Source of the DNA: Miscanthus floridulus
Taxonomy: Eukaryota > Streptophyta > Magnoliopsida > Poales > Poaceae
DNA: 64,000 nucleotides
Assembly: GCF_019320115.1 (NCBI RefSeq)
Contig: NC_089589.1
Span: 26,388,487 to 26,452,486 of the forward strand
Reading direction: 5' to 3'
Numbering within the stretch: the stretch's first letter is position 1; the number at the start of each line of letters is the position of its first letter. Under the pieces are notes generated by a model. The model had not been told where the DNA came from, did no database searches, and worked only from the letters and a program-made list of their open reading frames with translations. This document shows positions 22,538-35,446 of the stretch, one piece after another. Position numbers and translations under genes: made by a program.

Positions 22538-23551
22538 TGAATGTGTTAACCAACCCAAGAAAACATACAAGAGTCTATAGGTTTACGACAAAACGACAGG
22601 TTGCAACAATCTTACTACATAATGAAAGAGAGTTTTTGAGTGTCTAGGCATAAATCCACTACGATCTCCCTCACAACCAGCACCAGCAGGCCAGAACATA
22701 TAGACTCAACCCTGCAATTAGATGAGAAAAATCACTATTAGTCAATGCAATGTGACATTTATGCTAGCATCGGGTGCTGTTAATTAGGATGTTAGGAATG
22801 CTTACTAACCAGTGCATCCTCATGCCAGAAAAACATAATAAAACAGCAAAACAGAGTAATAGCTTAACTGAGTAACAACAGCTACTATATAGTCAGTTCA
22901 GAATTTTCAGAGGCACCAGCAGATGAGAAGGTCGTCTAAAGTAGCTGCTGTTCTGTTAGGTCTCACTGCACCAGCCAGTGTGCATCTGAAATTCTGAACT
23001 GACTAAAGTAGTAGATGCTATTCTGTTAGGTCGCCTAACACTAATTAACAACACCTCTGTCCCCAGAACCAGCCAACATCCAACTCAGAATTTATAATTC
23101 ATGCTAATGTTACAAAATGGGTTTGAGATACGAGCTTCAGCTACGACAGAAAAATACTTTTTTAAGAAAATTAATATATGCAACACATACAAGCTTTCTC
23201 AGTTCCTCGACACTAGTATAACCAAACTAGCAGGATCGCACAGAGCACTGACAAGCAGAGCACTGAATAAGTGAACAGAGCACTGACAGCATGCACATGA
23301 AAATCAGACCTTGACTAACTAGCAGGCTCGTGCAAAAAAAAAGCAAATGCACTGAGCAGGTGCAATGATCAAGAAACATTGTCAACTTACTATTCAGATA
23401 TAATGAAACCAAGAGCTACTTTCAGCTCTACTGCATAACTGTAGCTAAAGCTCACATAACATTTCTGAAAAAGAAGTGGTCACATAATACAGAAACATTG
23501 TCACAGTACTAATTTGTAATCTCCTTAGTCCTTTGGTTTCACGGATTTATT

Positions 23552-23824
23552 ATGTGTATAAACAAACGGTCTCATCTACATATGGCCTGCTACCTGAAAA
23601 ATCAGCTGCCTGCATGTACAGTACATATGTGCTATATGCCTATATCACCTATCCTGCTTTCACGTACAGAGGCTGAAGGAGAACTGAACAAGGTTAGGAG
23701 GGAGAACCAGATAAAGATTGCTACTACCTATATCTCATCCAGACAAGTTATCTTAATTCCTTGTGCAATGGTTAAATACTTAAATTGTACATGCATTGAT
23801 GTTTATGTTCAGTTCAGTAACTAG
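23552..23824 (+). other. Doubtful 90-residue reading frame, copy A
   Basis: An open frame from MCINKRSHLHMACYL to DVYVQFSN. The counterpart at 54719-54997 differs by two 3-bp indels that keep the frame, but most base changes alter the residue. The segment EAEGELNKVRRENQIKIA could be an old coiled-coil exon: it follows a TACAG acceptor-like site, and another exon-like piece (VQVNRLLSMKKYM) follows at about 23875. Not recognised as any family; possibly non-coding. Confidence 0.2.
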
Positions 23825-24801
23825 CTGTTGTTTTGCATTATTTTTGTCTTACGTATGCAACTTGTCTTTGTAGGTTCAGGTTAACAGGCTATTGTCAATG
23901 AAGAAATATATGACGCTAGGAGGAACCAAATCCAAATTAATTAGGTAATAATTTTTGTACTGGTCCATATTTATCTAGTTTGTTGTACCGCAAGAATAGA
24001 ATTATCCTTCTAAATATGCATACAGTGCAGCACCATGGATTGTAGGCTACCAAGGTAAGCATTGCAGTTTGCAGAACAGACTACAAATACAGCAAAATGA
24101 AAGAATCTGAATCCAGGTGCATCTACATCAAAATGTTCACATATACAGATATTGGAGTACTAGATCAAGAATGCGCAAGTGATGTGCCATTGACTCAAAC
24201 ACGCTCCAGTGGAAACAAATCAACAGGATTGCACCTAGTAAGAAACATAGAACAATAAAAAAGCACCAGTTGTAGCAAGAATCACCAAAAGACCACACAG
24301 TTCCAACCAAATAGTTGCTTTTCAAACTCTTTCAGTGCCAATGTGTAGTTTTCTTTTCTTTCTTTCTTTTTTTTTTTTTTGAAAAGGCCAATACATAGTT
24401 TGAACTTCTGAAAGCATGCAGAGCAAAGTTTAACTGAATTGCACAAATGTAGTACTACAAAGAAAAGATGCACGACACTTTTATGAGGAACACAACAAAA
24501 TGGATTGCAGTAAGAATTATGATCATTTGCAATTACAAAAAGTGACAAAAGTATGAACTGGCATAGCTCCAACAAATTGACTTCTGCAACCAACCCTAGC
24601 TAGGCTGAACAAGGAACAAGACTAGAGTCCCAGCACATACATTAGAAGAACTGGCTGAAGGTCATTATAAACAAAGGCTTATTTGGCTGATCTTAAGCCT
24701 ATCTCATGAGCCAGTTTTTTTCTCACGGACAATCTGCTCAACAGGCCATCTTGATGTAGGCCAACAATGCAAGCAGACTGCAATGGGTGCTTACTAATCG
24801 C

Positions 24802-26040
24802 TCATTCACACAACCAGTGGCCAAATGTACAGGTCTGAAATGCAAGAGGCAAGACTTGGAATAGAAAAGCATACCTCTCCATATCCTTAAATCCTCCTTG
24901 GTGACATAGATGGTGGGAAACCAAAATATGGATAGGCACCACATGACCACAAGCAGGGGATCTTGTCCTACCGACCCTCTCAATATTGAAAGACTTAATC
25001 TCAAGTGAAAAAAATGCTGAATATGTTGTATCCTTTTCATCTGGAATGCATTCTATGAAAATGTATCCTTCAGCTGGACCACCAATGTTGCCTTCAAAAG
25101 TATAATGGGCAGGCAAGGGGATGGTACTCTTCAAATGCCACTCATGGGACTTCTCACTGCCATTTTGCGAAAAGGTGTAATAATAATCCACAGATGTGCT
25201 TTCATGAACCGTACTAAACATTGCAACCCTACTTTCCCCTGACTCCACAATGACGATTTGCCGCTTATCATGGCCAGGCGGGAGGCCAATAGTGCAAAAC
25301 TGCATACTATTCATGTCGAGCTTGACCACCGTGCTCATGTCGTTTAATTTCCAATAGAAGCAGTCAGACGTACATTGTTCTTGAATGAACTCATTAATTT
25401 CATCCAGGCCTAGATCGTCCCAACTGATAGACGTACTGACACTCCAGCAGCCAGAGCCCGAAGAGAAGATAAAAACCCCCAACCTTGAGCTGGATTGCAT
25501 CCAGCTGATCACACTGAATGATGTATCCTCCTCTGTGCCTCCTGAACGGATGAAGGAGGCCCCCGAATGGAAAATATCTTTGTTTTGGATACCGATGGAG
25601 GCGAGTAGGTCGTCGGTTATGGGAGGCAGCAGCAGGTATCGCCGGGACAACGGGTCGCACACCAGGAGGTCCCAGTACTTGGGGACTTCGCGGCAACTGC
25701 GCTCGAGGAGGACGCGGCCGTCGCGGGCATTTACGGGAGTCCAGTGGTCCTCCCATGTGGTGCGAGGGAGATAGTCGAAGGAAAACGCGACAGCCCGGGC
25801 GACGGCAGCGGAGGGATGGGGCGCCTCGGCAGGACCGAAACCATAGGATCTAACGAAGCCGAGGAGTAAGGGCGGGTGAATGGAGCGGTACCGGCGGAGG
25901 AAGGCGGGGTCAGCGATGAGGCGGCGGAAGGAGACGCAGGCGGTGGAGGCGCGGGCGAGGTCCGCAGGGGAGGCGACGCGGAGCAAGATCTCCTCGAGGA
26001 GGTCGCTGGTTAGGGCCGGCGGCGGCCGCTCTGGATCCAT
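24802..26040 (-). CDS. F-box protein, copy A, altered C terminus
   Basis: A single-exon frame of 412 residues starts with MDPERPPPALTSDLLEEILL at 26040. Residues about 10-50 are an F-box (LTSDLLEEILLRVASPADLA then CVSFRRLIADPAFLRRYR), which in plants binds SKP1 in SCF ubiquitin ligases. The rest resembles the C-terminal region of grass F-box proteins with unknown targets. Near the C terminus the sequence TGTGGTCATGTGGTGCC holds 8 bp more than copy B, changing the frame. Copies B and C would end in YPYFGFPPSMSPRRI, whereas A runs on to FGHWLCE. It resembles a small duplication or transposon footprint. The gene may still work since the F-box and most of the body are open. An upstream in-frame ATG at 26202 exists, but the ATG at 26040 is the one conserved in copy B. 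Confidence 0.8.
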   Translation of the reverse strand: MDPERPPPALTSDLLEEILLRVASPADLARASTACVSFRRLIADPAFLRRYRSIHPPLLLGFVRSYGFGPAEAPHPSAAVARAVAFSFDYLPRTTWEDHWTPVNARDGRVLLERSCREVPKYWDLLVCDPLSRRYLLLPPITDDLLASIGIQNKDIFHSGASFIRSGGTEEDTSFSVISWMQSSSRLGVFIFSSGSGCWSVSTSISWDDLGLDEINEFIQEQCTSDCFYWKLNDMSTVVKLDMNSMQFCTIGLPPGHDKRQIVIVESGESRVAMFSTVHESTSVDYYYTFSQNGSEKSHEWHLKSTIPLPAHYTFEGNIGGPAEGYIFIECIPDEKDTTYSAFFSLEIKSFNIERVGRTRSPACGHVVPIHILVSHHLCHQGGFKDMERYAFLFQVLPLAFQTCTFGHWLCE

Positions 26041-26142
26041 GGCATCGGGGTAGGGCAGGGGAGGCTGAGGCGAACTCTTTGACACCAGATTCAGATTGGG
26101 CACCTCTCCGCCGTCGGCAAATGGAGGAAGTGAACTGAGAAT

Positions 26143-27817
26143 CGAGGAGCTGGCTTCTTGTGCGATGAAAGGGGTTGAGTTCGTCACCTGCAGCAGCAGC
26201 ACGATGCTCTAACCCATCGGTAGGGGCGGAGCAGGCGGTGCGGTAGGGGGCGGAGGAGGAGGAGGCGGAGGCGGAGGCGTTGGGGCGGAGGCCGCGAGGG
26301 TCGAGCGTCGGGATGGGGAGGAAGCTGGAGCGGCGGTATGGACTGATCCTTTTCCCGATCCACGAATCCGGCCCTCTCTCACGAGTCACGATCGGTGCAC
26401 GCGAATATGGGCCACGTCAAGATCCAGCCCTTAAGAATACAATCCAATCACACCCGACCCAATTCCACAGCTAATCCTTTTGAATCCATACAAGACAGCC
26501 CATTCAGTTGGGCGCCCGTACAGCCTTTCGACCGACAAGGCCCATTCCCAGGCAGCACAATGAGAAATATTGAGCGCAAACCATTTTTTTCGAATTGTGA
26601 AAATTAAAGAAAAAATCGAGATTCAAACTTATTTTATAAATATTCATGTAAATAAAACTAATAAATTTCAGGTACACATACACCTAGGTCTTAGTCGAAA
26701 TAAATCTGCATGCAAAATTATCTCTAATGTTTGGCGAGGAGATTGTTATCTGTGGTGATTTCCACAATGGCCATGACACGATCGTTGTTGGCTTCTTGTG
26801 GTGGTCAATTTCATTGGCAGGAGATTAGTTTGTGGTTATTATATGTAAAAGAAATTGTGCTCAGCAAGGATGCTCACGGGCACTCCACGTAGGGATATTA
26901 ACTTCAGATCATCTATGTTCACAATTATGCCTGTATTGAGGAAATTAGATGTCCACCTTAATGGACGGTTTGGAGATACTAGATGCCTAGAGGAGGTGAA
27001 CAGCTTAATAAAATTTCTATAATTTTACTAGAGCAACTTGTTAGACAATAAGATGACGAAATAACAATTTACTCTCGCTCTACTTTTACCACTAGCAAGC
27101 CACCTACTGACCTACACAATGCTAATGGGTTGCTGAGATTTCAGAGAATTTTCTTAGTGGGTTCCTCTTATTTAGAAATATAGTAGATTAGTAAATAACT
27201 ACGTGTGTGTGCATTCCAGATTTGAACGGGAGTAGTACATCTATCTGCTGGACCTTCATGCTAAACCAAATAAATAGCATTTCTTGATATTGGCTGTGTT
27301 TGTTTGAGTTTATTGAGAAGCTGGGAAAAAAATTCTCTGGCAAAAGCTATATAAATAATAAGTGCATTTTTAAGAGACGATCTTTTTCAAAAAAATGTTT
27401 GTTTTTTAAGCAAAATACCTAACTTTTCAACTTGCTTCTAAAAAAAGTCTTTTTCGATTACCATTGCTTACGCCTCATGTGAATGCGATGACAAAAAAAA
27501 AGAAAAAAGAAAAAAGAAACACTACAAGGGCAATTGCGCGCCCACCGTGTTCAGATTTCAGACCTGTACACATACTCCACTTTGCCGGCGCCCGGCGCCC
27601 AACCCGCGGGCCCCCACGCCGCCGGCGCCACTGTGCCGTGTTCCAGCTCTACGCTCATACAGTCACATCCTCCACGTCGCAGCACTCGTGGCTCCGCCCA
27701 CCTCACGTAAGCTGCTCTGCTTCATCGATCCCAGGGGCGGGCGCCGCACGCCGTGCACCCGCGCCGTCCGTGCCTCTCCGCGTCGGGCCAGTAGCCACGT
27801 GCGCGCCCTCCGTTGTC
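26143..27817. other. Spacer between the F-box and PPR genes
   Basis: The first 250 bp are GC-rich with GGCGGAGGA-type repeats and probably belong to the F-box leader. The rest is AT-rich without a recognised feature until the GC-rich leader of the PPR gene, from about 27580. Confidence 0.35.
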
Positions 27818-30800
27818 ATGTCCCGCCACGCGAGCGCCGCCCGCGACCGGTGCTTGGAGCTGGAGCGCGTCATTGCGGGACAAGCAAAGTCGGGGAGCCT
27901 CGGCCTCGGCGACACGCTCAAGCTGTTCGAGGAATTGCTGCCCCACGTCAGGCTGCCTCAGTTCGTGCTTTCAACCATCTGCTTAACGTTTTCGCTCGCG
28001 CCCGATGCTCTTCAACCTCCGAACTCACCATCTCTGTCTTCAATCGGATGGCCCGTGCCTGCTCCCAGGTCCGTCCAGACCTATGGACATACAGCATCCT
28101 AATTGGCTGTTTTTGTCGTATGGGTCGCATGGAGCATGGTTTCGCCGCCTTTAGCCTCATCCTTAAGACGGGCTGGAGGGTGAATGAAATAGCCATCAAT
28201 CAACTGCTCAAGGGCCTTTGTGATGCCAAGAGGATTGACGAGGCCATGGACATATTGCTCCGACGAATGCCTGAGTTTGGCTGCATGCCGAATGTAGTTT
28301 CCTGCAACACGCTTCTCATGGGTTTCTTCAATGTAAAGAGAGCTGAGGAGGCACTTGAGCTGCTGTGCATGATGTCTGATGATAGAGGTGGAAGCTACAC
28401 ACCAAATATGGTATCCTACAACACTGTTATTAACGGTTTGTTTGGAGAGAGTCAGGTGGAAAAAGCTTACAACATGTTTCTTGAAATGCTGGATCAGGGG
28501 ATTTCACCGGATGTTGTGACATACAACACGGTCATTGATGGCCTGTGCAAAGCTCAAGCAGTTGACAAGGTTGAGGGTATCCTTTAGTAGATGATTGATA
28601 AAGGTGTTAAGCCAGACATCAAGATATATACCTGTATGATCCTTAGATACTGTGACAGAACCGCCCAATTTATACAAGATCAAGTACGGATGTCCCCGCT
28701 AACACGTTGACACATGCATACTTTCACTTATATAAACCCGGTAGTACGTCGAGTGTCACGGAGGACCTCGGTAAATCAACATCACAACCAAGATCGCATG
28801 ATTAAGCAAATACACATCACATACATGGAGTTGCAGCAGAATAATATTATAACTGAGTTCACAAATAATGGTACAAGTTTGGGTTTCAAAACCGATTGGT
28901 AAAAACAACATAACTTTCGAATGATTACACTAGTATAAGTTCCAAATATATTGCTAGTATAAATGACATCCTTTGACAAAAGCATATAGATAAGAAATAA
29001 ATATAGAGACGCCGAGCCCACCGGCGGTTCACCACTCTCTTCATCAGGCCGAGAACTTCACCTGCAACATGGTGAGATAAACCCTGAGTACTCGAATGTA
29101 CTCAGCTAGACTTACCCGACAGGAGAGAAATAAAAAGACTCACAAGGACATGCAAGGCTTATTTAGTGGAGCTGGTTGGATAGCATAGCTTTGCAAAAAG
29201 AGCATTACTATCATGAGTCCTTACTTTCAATCTTTTAGTCAAGTTTTAGCATCAAGTTTAGTGAAGCTTATCATGACTAAATTTGCACCTATTCTAGACC
29301 AATCACTTGATTAATAAACATCACAATAGTAACCATATCCGGTTTATCGTATAATCATCATAACCATCATGTTCCATCAAATATTACTACGATGAAGGGG
29401 CTCCGCCAAGTTTCTCACTATCCGGAAGAGACGGCGATTCGAATCGATTACAACCAGCTAGGCAGTATTTCTAACACAAACCCACACTTCCCCCATCGGG
29501 GTCACGTCGGGTCACCTTTGGTATAACTCAGGTACACATTTCGCGGGTTCGATAAACGCCGCACTCTTAGAGACACTACCGGATTCCAAGTCGATCAGGA
29601 GTCTAACCCACCCTTGGCCTCACACCGGCTCCCCGCACATCCTTACTACCTCCAGAACGAGGCTCGACCTGAGTTGAGCTACTCGGCTTCACGATCAGAA
29701 CGAGTTATCCGACCAACTAAGTGAGAGGCATGCGTTCAAAATGACAAGAGGGCCTCCAACGATGCAGTCCTTAACCGACACAGACGGAATCACTGTAAGT
29801 CATAACACCACCAACATATAAGATTCCGCCCGGTCTCCAATTACACGGCTTCACATGGTTCTTTTACACGATAGCAAATATAGCCAACCGTGACTAGATA
29901 TTCACCTATATCTCACAGGTGACAGCAAATCTCCTGACTTCTACCGACTAAGTATGGCTAAGCATAGATCGCCCTATGCATCTGGTAAGGGTACATGTAT
30001 TTATATATAGTGGACAATGTAGGAAATATGCACCAACGGTTTCATCCAACTCCTATCACCTAATGCATCATACCAAAATTATACTCATGTGCATTTATAA
30101 AAAGAGAGGGTAGGAGATTTAGAATGCTTCGGGACTTGCCTAGGATCCAACACTAGGTCAGTGTTTGTTAGATGACACTCGCTTGGTGAGCATCTCCCAT
30201 CTCAGCACTTTCTTAGTCCTTTCATCTGGATGGATTCACCAAACTCCATCTTCGGGTTCGGCTCCAACATCACGTCCTTCATGTGGTGCATCTAGCGTAC
30301 CTAGATGAGATGCAACAATGCAAGTGCATGAATGCGAAGAATGGCAATATGAGATGCCTCACATAAAAGTATTCAAGATGAGCACAAGGTTACACCGAAC
30401 ATATATAAGCACTCCACGTTACTTAATTAAACATCACACAACCTATCATGCTTGGATAGCAAGGAAGGCAGCACCAAGCATGACACAAGTTTCACAAGGT
30501 TTTAGGTATATTAACTTAACACCATCAAAGGCATGAGCCACACTTAGCAACACATGAAGCAAAGCAAGGTGAAGCAAACAATTTTAGGTACAAACACAGA
30601 TTCTGAACAGCAGCACCACATTCATTTGTTGTAACCATACCCAGAGTTCTAGGAATGCAAAAAGTGTGATCCTAGACTTTCTGGAAAGATTAGAAAATTG
30701 TCTATAACTTTGTTATTCATACCAAAAGCTAATTCATAGGTTAACATGATCAAATATGCCAATATTTCAGGTCTACACAGACAAGGATAGAAAACTGACA

Positions 30801-33800
30801 GTAACTTTAAAGATGCATAACTGGAGTTTTAGACATTTAGCAAAAATAATTCTTAACTTTATGAAAAGCTTATTAAGTTATCTATAACTTTCTCATTATC
30901 ATTTTAAGATGATTCTACAGCTAACAAGGTCAAACAACACTAAGAAGGCATCTCTGTCCAGACTTGGGACATAATCTGTCATTTCACTTTGGACAGCTAT
31001 AACTTGAGTTAGACCACCAAAAAGGGTGTTCTTGGACATTTTGAAAATATTAACAAAATCATTACAACTCTTCTATTATCACCAATACATGATTCAAAGC
31101 TTATCTAAGCCAAACAACGCAATCTTTGAGATCTATATAGATCTCATGCAAAACCTAATAGGGGACTTGTAAAATCTATAACTCTCAGATCTGTAGCCCT
31201 AAAGTCATGAAACTTTAGGACAAGGAAGGTAAGGGAGTTATCTACAACTTTTGTATTCACCACATCCACAGAAAACATCATTATCACCACGAAATTAATT
31301 GCTTAACCAAAACTATACATGCAGCCCAAACATATAGCCATATTAGGGTTTCTAAGGCCACATTATCACTATGCAAGGGCAAAGGAACCATATTTCACAT
31401 TTTTGCATATATAAATTATTTATAAGCCATTTAAAACCATTTATCAAGCATTAAACTAGTTAAATCAATAACTCAATCATACTGCATCCAATGACCATAA
31501 AATTTTTACCACGACACACACATAGCATCAGTATCCTACCATAAAAATTTCACAGCAATTGGAGCACCACAACTTTAGATATGAATTTATTCCTAGAAAA
31601 CCCTAATTAACAAAGATAAATAAAAATAGCAAAAACCTTCTACTAACACATATCATATTATGACTTTACTGTGTAGATTTACTCACAAGGATTCCAAAAC
31701 ATGTTTATTTGCTATTTTACAAATTTTCTATGATTTACTATGAATTTCCAAAATTTCAACCGATTAAGAGCAATAATCTGAAAAAGAAAAGGAAAAACAT
31801 TTTTGCAAAGTGAACACCGGACTTTCCTCTAATTAATTAAGCCAATATATGTAAACTGATGTCTCTAGGCATTTTGCATCTGGAACCAAGAAAGAGTTTC
31901 TATTTCGATTTTCACTCCCTCTCTTCTTCAACTCGACGTAGAAACAGAGCAGGACGATGGGGGAGGGCCGGCTCTAGCGGGGCAACGGCCAGGCGATGGC
32001 TTGGGACACGGCCGTGCGGTACTGGAGCGGCTAGAGGAGAGGCGCGACGTGGCTAGAGGAGGGACCGGTGGGGAGGAGGGGCTCTGCTCGGTCTCATGGA
32101 GGACGAGCGGAGGAGACAGAGAGGGACGGAGTGAGAGAGCGAGGGAGAATGGGAGAGAGGAAGAGTGAGGCAGCGAGCGAGAGGAGGGAGGGCGCTTGGT
32201 CTTTCCCTTTTAGTCGAGCAGGGGGGGCGAGGTGGCGCACATGCAAGGGCATGAGGGAGCCACGCGGCCTGTGGCGCCTACGCGCGGTCGAACGACGGTG
32301 CTGCTTCCTACCGATCCAAACAGTCAAGGGATCGACTGAAACCGCTAACTTCCCCATCCTCTATCTCTCGATCCGGTTGTCCTATGATCACGACGCAAGA
32401 GGCAAAGTTGTAGATCTTTGTGAGGTGAACAACATTGATTTAAGGATCTAGAGCTAACTTGGCCTAGATTTGGAGATACGGATCTTCAAAGGAGGATACC
32501 CGAAAAGGAAACTCTGAATTTTGGTTTCAGGCCGATTGAAACGGCATTCTTCTCCCTCTTCCAACTCCTAATCTGTTTAATTGTGGCACAAGTTGTAGTA
32601 ACCAAAGTTGTAGAGCTACACGAGATCAACAACTTTGCTTAAAGGATATTGGGCTGGTTCGGCATGGTTACAAAGATACAAGCCTCCAAAGTAGGGTATA
32701 CGAAACTAAAAACTGAATTCAGTTAAGGGCTGAATTCAAGAAACTTTTTGCTGTTTTTGTAATGACTTTTGAAAGTACAAACGTGCTCCATAAGTGATGA
32801 GACTTATTCTGTTGTTTTCTTCACGAAGTGTACTTCAACTCATATTAAGGAATCCAATTAAGTTGTCACATATTTCTAGAAGATAAAAATTCTCAAACAT
32901 GTCAACTCGCTGCTATCGATCAGGGACTTAGGAAAAACCCTAGAGGGACCAAAACAACACTGTATCCCAACTTGAGGCCACTATTTGAGCCACTTAGGAG
33001 TTGAATCAGGGCTTGGTTCAAAAATAAAGTTTGTTGTACTCCACTTAAACTTCAACTTTTATTTACGTTCAAACTTCATATCTGGTCCGGAGATCATTGT
33101 TTCATCTTGGTCAAAGCAGCATCACGATAAAGCTTAAATTGTCCTTTTTGATCCATTGAAGCGTTTTCTGGACATTTGCTCAACATGAACCCTTTATAAC
33201 TTTTGTTCCTGAGTTTAAGTAGAGTTGTTTGAGCAAGGTTGCAAGGTTTGATCGACATCCCATGTTCCCATTCACCTGATGAAGCAATTCAAGAAAGGTT
33301 ATAACCTATCATCTCATGTGACTTCTTGGCTCCAAACTTTATGAAACTTTTCCACTGGTCAAGATGGATGCATGTTGATGTAATGTACATGAAATAAGCA
33401 TATTTGATATTACTCTTGCATAATCTTAACAAGGGTCCGCATGTAAGCAAAGTGTATTGTCCAATTCCAAGTTGGGGCTCATTTTCATAGGTTTGACTTC
33501 AGCACCTTCATCATCACTTCAAAATTATGAACTACAGATCATAATTTGTTGCTTAACTCATGACTAACACTTGGGGTGTTACAGATACCTCTCTACAGGG
33601 CAGTGGAAAGAGGTGGTTCAAAGGCTCGAAGAAATGTACGCACGAGGTCTTGACCCAAATGTTGTTACTTATGGTTTACTGCTGGACTATCTCTACAAGA
33701 ATGGAAAATGCACAGAAGCCAGGAAGAGTTTTGATTCTATGATTAGGAAGGGCATAAAACCTAATGTTACTATCTACGACATTCTTCTTCATGGGTATGC

Positions 33801-35130
33801 TGCTAAAGGAGCCCTTTCTGATTTGCTTGATCTCCTGGATTTGATGGTAGCAAATGGTATTTCACCTAATCATTACATCTTCAACACTGTGCTCTATGCA
33901 TATGTTAAAAAGACAATGATAGATGAGGCAATGCATATATTTAGCAAAATGAGTCAGCAAGGATTGAGTCCTGATGTAGTCAATTATGGAACATTAATAG
34001 ATGCACTTTGCAAATTGGGAAGAGTGGATGATGCTATGCTTAAATTCAATCAGATGATCAATGAAGGGGTGACTCCTAACGTTGTTGTCTTTAGCTCCTT
34101 GGTTTATGTACTCTGTACCGTTGACAGGTGGGAGAAAGCCGAAGAATTATTTTTTGAAATGTTGGCTCAAGGAATCCATCCTGACACCGTGTTCTTCAAC
34201 ACAATAATGTGTAACTTATGCAGAGAAGGACGGGTTACAGAAGCCCTAAGGCTCATTCCCTTGATGGAACGTGTGGGCGTGAGGCCTAATGTTATCTCAT
34301 ATAATACATTAATAGGTGGCCACTGCTTAGTTGGTAGAACTGATGAAGCTACAAAATTACTTGATGGTATGGTCTCAGTTGGCTTGAAACCTGACTTCAT
34401 CTCCTATAGTACATTGCTTCATGGCTACTGTAAAGTTGGCAGGATAGACAATGCATATCGTCTTTTCCGAGAAATGTTGTGGAAGGGAGTTACGCCTGGA
34501 GCTGTGACTTACAGTACTATACTGCAAGGTTTATTTCAAACTGGGAGATTTTCTGAAGCAAAGGAACTCTACCACAATATGATTAGAAGTGGAAAACAGT
34601 GGAGCATTTACACATACAACATAGTTCTAAATGGGCTTTGCAAAAATAGTTGTGTTGATGAAGCATTTGAAATGTTCCAGAGTTTGTGTTCTAAGGATCT
34701 TCGTCCTGACACTATTACTTTCAATATTATGATTGGTTGTTTGCTGAAAAGTGGTAGAAAGAAAAATGCCATGGATTTGTTCGCTGCTATCCCTGCCCAT
34801 GGTTTAGTTCCGGATGTGGTGACCTATCGCTTAATGATGGAAAATCTGATACAAGAAGGGCTGCTAGATGAGTTTGACAATTTGTTTTTAGCAATGGAAA
34901 AGAGTGGATGCACTCCAAACTCTGGCATGCTAAATGCTATAGTTAGGAGGTTGTTGGGTGGCGGTCAGATAATGAGGGCTGGGGCTTACCTCTCCAAAAT
35001 TGATGAAATGAATTTCTCACTTGAGACTTCTACTACTTCGTTGCTAATATCACTTTTTTCGAGCGAGGAATATAAGAAACACGCAAAGTCCCTACCTGAA
35101 AAGTACCATTTTCTTGAAGAGGTCAACTAA
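27818..35130 (+). pseudogene. Rf1-like P-type PPR gene, broken
   Basis: The product resembles the rice restorer-of-fertility (Rf1/RFL) family: mitochondrial P-class PPR proteins of about 750-800 residues that bind RNA. The start is MSRHASAARDRCLELE at 27818. Repeats of 35 residues run from about GILIGCF-like WTYSILIGCFCRMGRMEHGF, through PDVVTYNTVIDGLCKAQAVD, to the C-terminal KYHFLEEVN before the TAA at 35128. Damage: a frameshift near 27945-27965; two adjacent TAG codons near 28587 where the family has two glutamines (EGIL then MIDKGVKPD); and a 4.9 kb insertion at 28651-33583. Reading across the insertion (MILRY then LSTGQWKEV) restores the repeat exactly. The 3' part is open for over 500 residues from 33571. 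Whether that part is expressed is unknown. Confidence 0.93.
28651..33583. mobile_element. Solo-LTR-like insertion in the PPR gene
   Basis: A 4.9 kb insertion starts TGTGACAGAACCGCCC, ends CTTGGGGTGTTACA, and is flanked by GATAC on both sides (28646-28650 and 33584-33588). TG...CA ends and a 5-bp duplication fit an LTR retrotransposon. I see no second copy of the left end and no gag or pol, so it is best read as one very large solo LTR. A GC-rich part at 31900-32440 has short open frames but no known domain. Confidence 0.75.
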
Positions 35131-35446
35131 TGAAGATTATGTCAAATGAAATAAATCCTCAGCTGAGTGGTAATGTCTACCTCATGCTCTAATTTGCTAG
35201 CCATGTTGTGTTGCCACATTTGTTTGATGAAATTCTCTAGGTAAGTGTTGCACTGTCAGAGCATCCTGTTAACCTCGTATAAAGTTATCTTGTCTTGAGC
35301 CCTAGTTATCTTTACAGTGGGAATCAATTTTCAAACTGTTGGGAGCACATAAGTTTCTTCCTTCTGTTGCTTAGTTTGTAAGATAAGTCAATCGTTTTGA
35401 CTTCTTGATCCTAAAGGAGATTTCTATACACTAAGCTTTGTGTCCC

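Larger units (their letters stand above)
21723..24801. other. Non-coding spacer of copy A
   Basis: It holds the hydrolase 3' region and the DNA between it and the F-box gene. The same sequence recurs at 52884-55886 with small differences. I see no strong gene, only a doubtful small reading frame at 23552-23824. A short poly-pyrimidine tract lies at 24350-24382, and inverted segments at about 22895-23005 (AGTCAGTTCAGAATTTTCAG and its mirror). Confidence 0.5.
19568..26142. repeat. Segmental duplication, copy A
   Basis: This 6.6 kb block carries a plus-strand hydrolase gene, 3 kb of shared non-coding DNA and a minus-strand F-box gene. The same order and orientation recur at 50280-61065. Similarity spans introns and intergenic DNA, so this is a DNA-level duplication rather than shared domains. 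Copy A lacks the three large insertions seen in copy B and so shows the empty sites. Confidence 0.93.

Noticed and set aside
25910..26389. Second gene overlapping the F-box gene start
   Set aside because: A shadow frame of the GC-rich F-box 5' end.
31859..32451. Candidate gene inside the solo-LTR-like insertion
   Set aside because: Short GC-rich frames without domains, in different phases.
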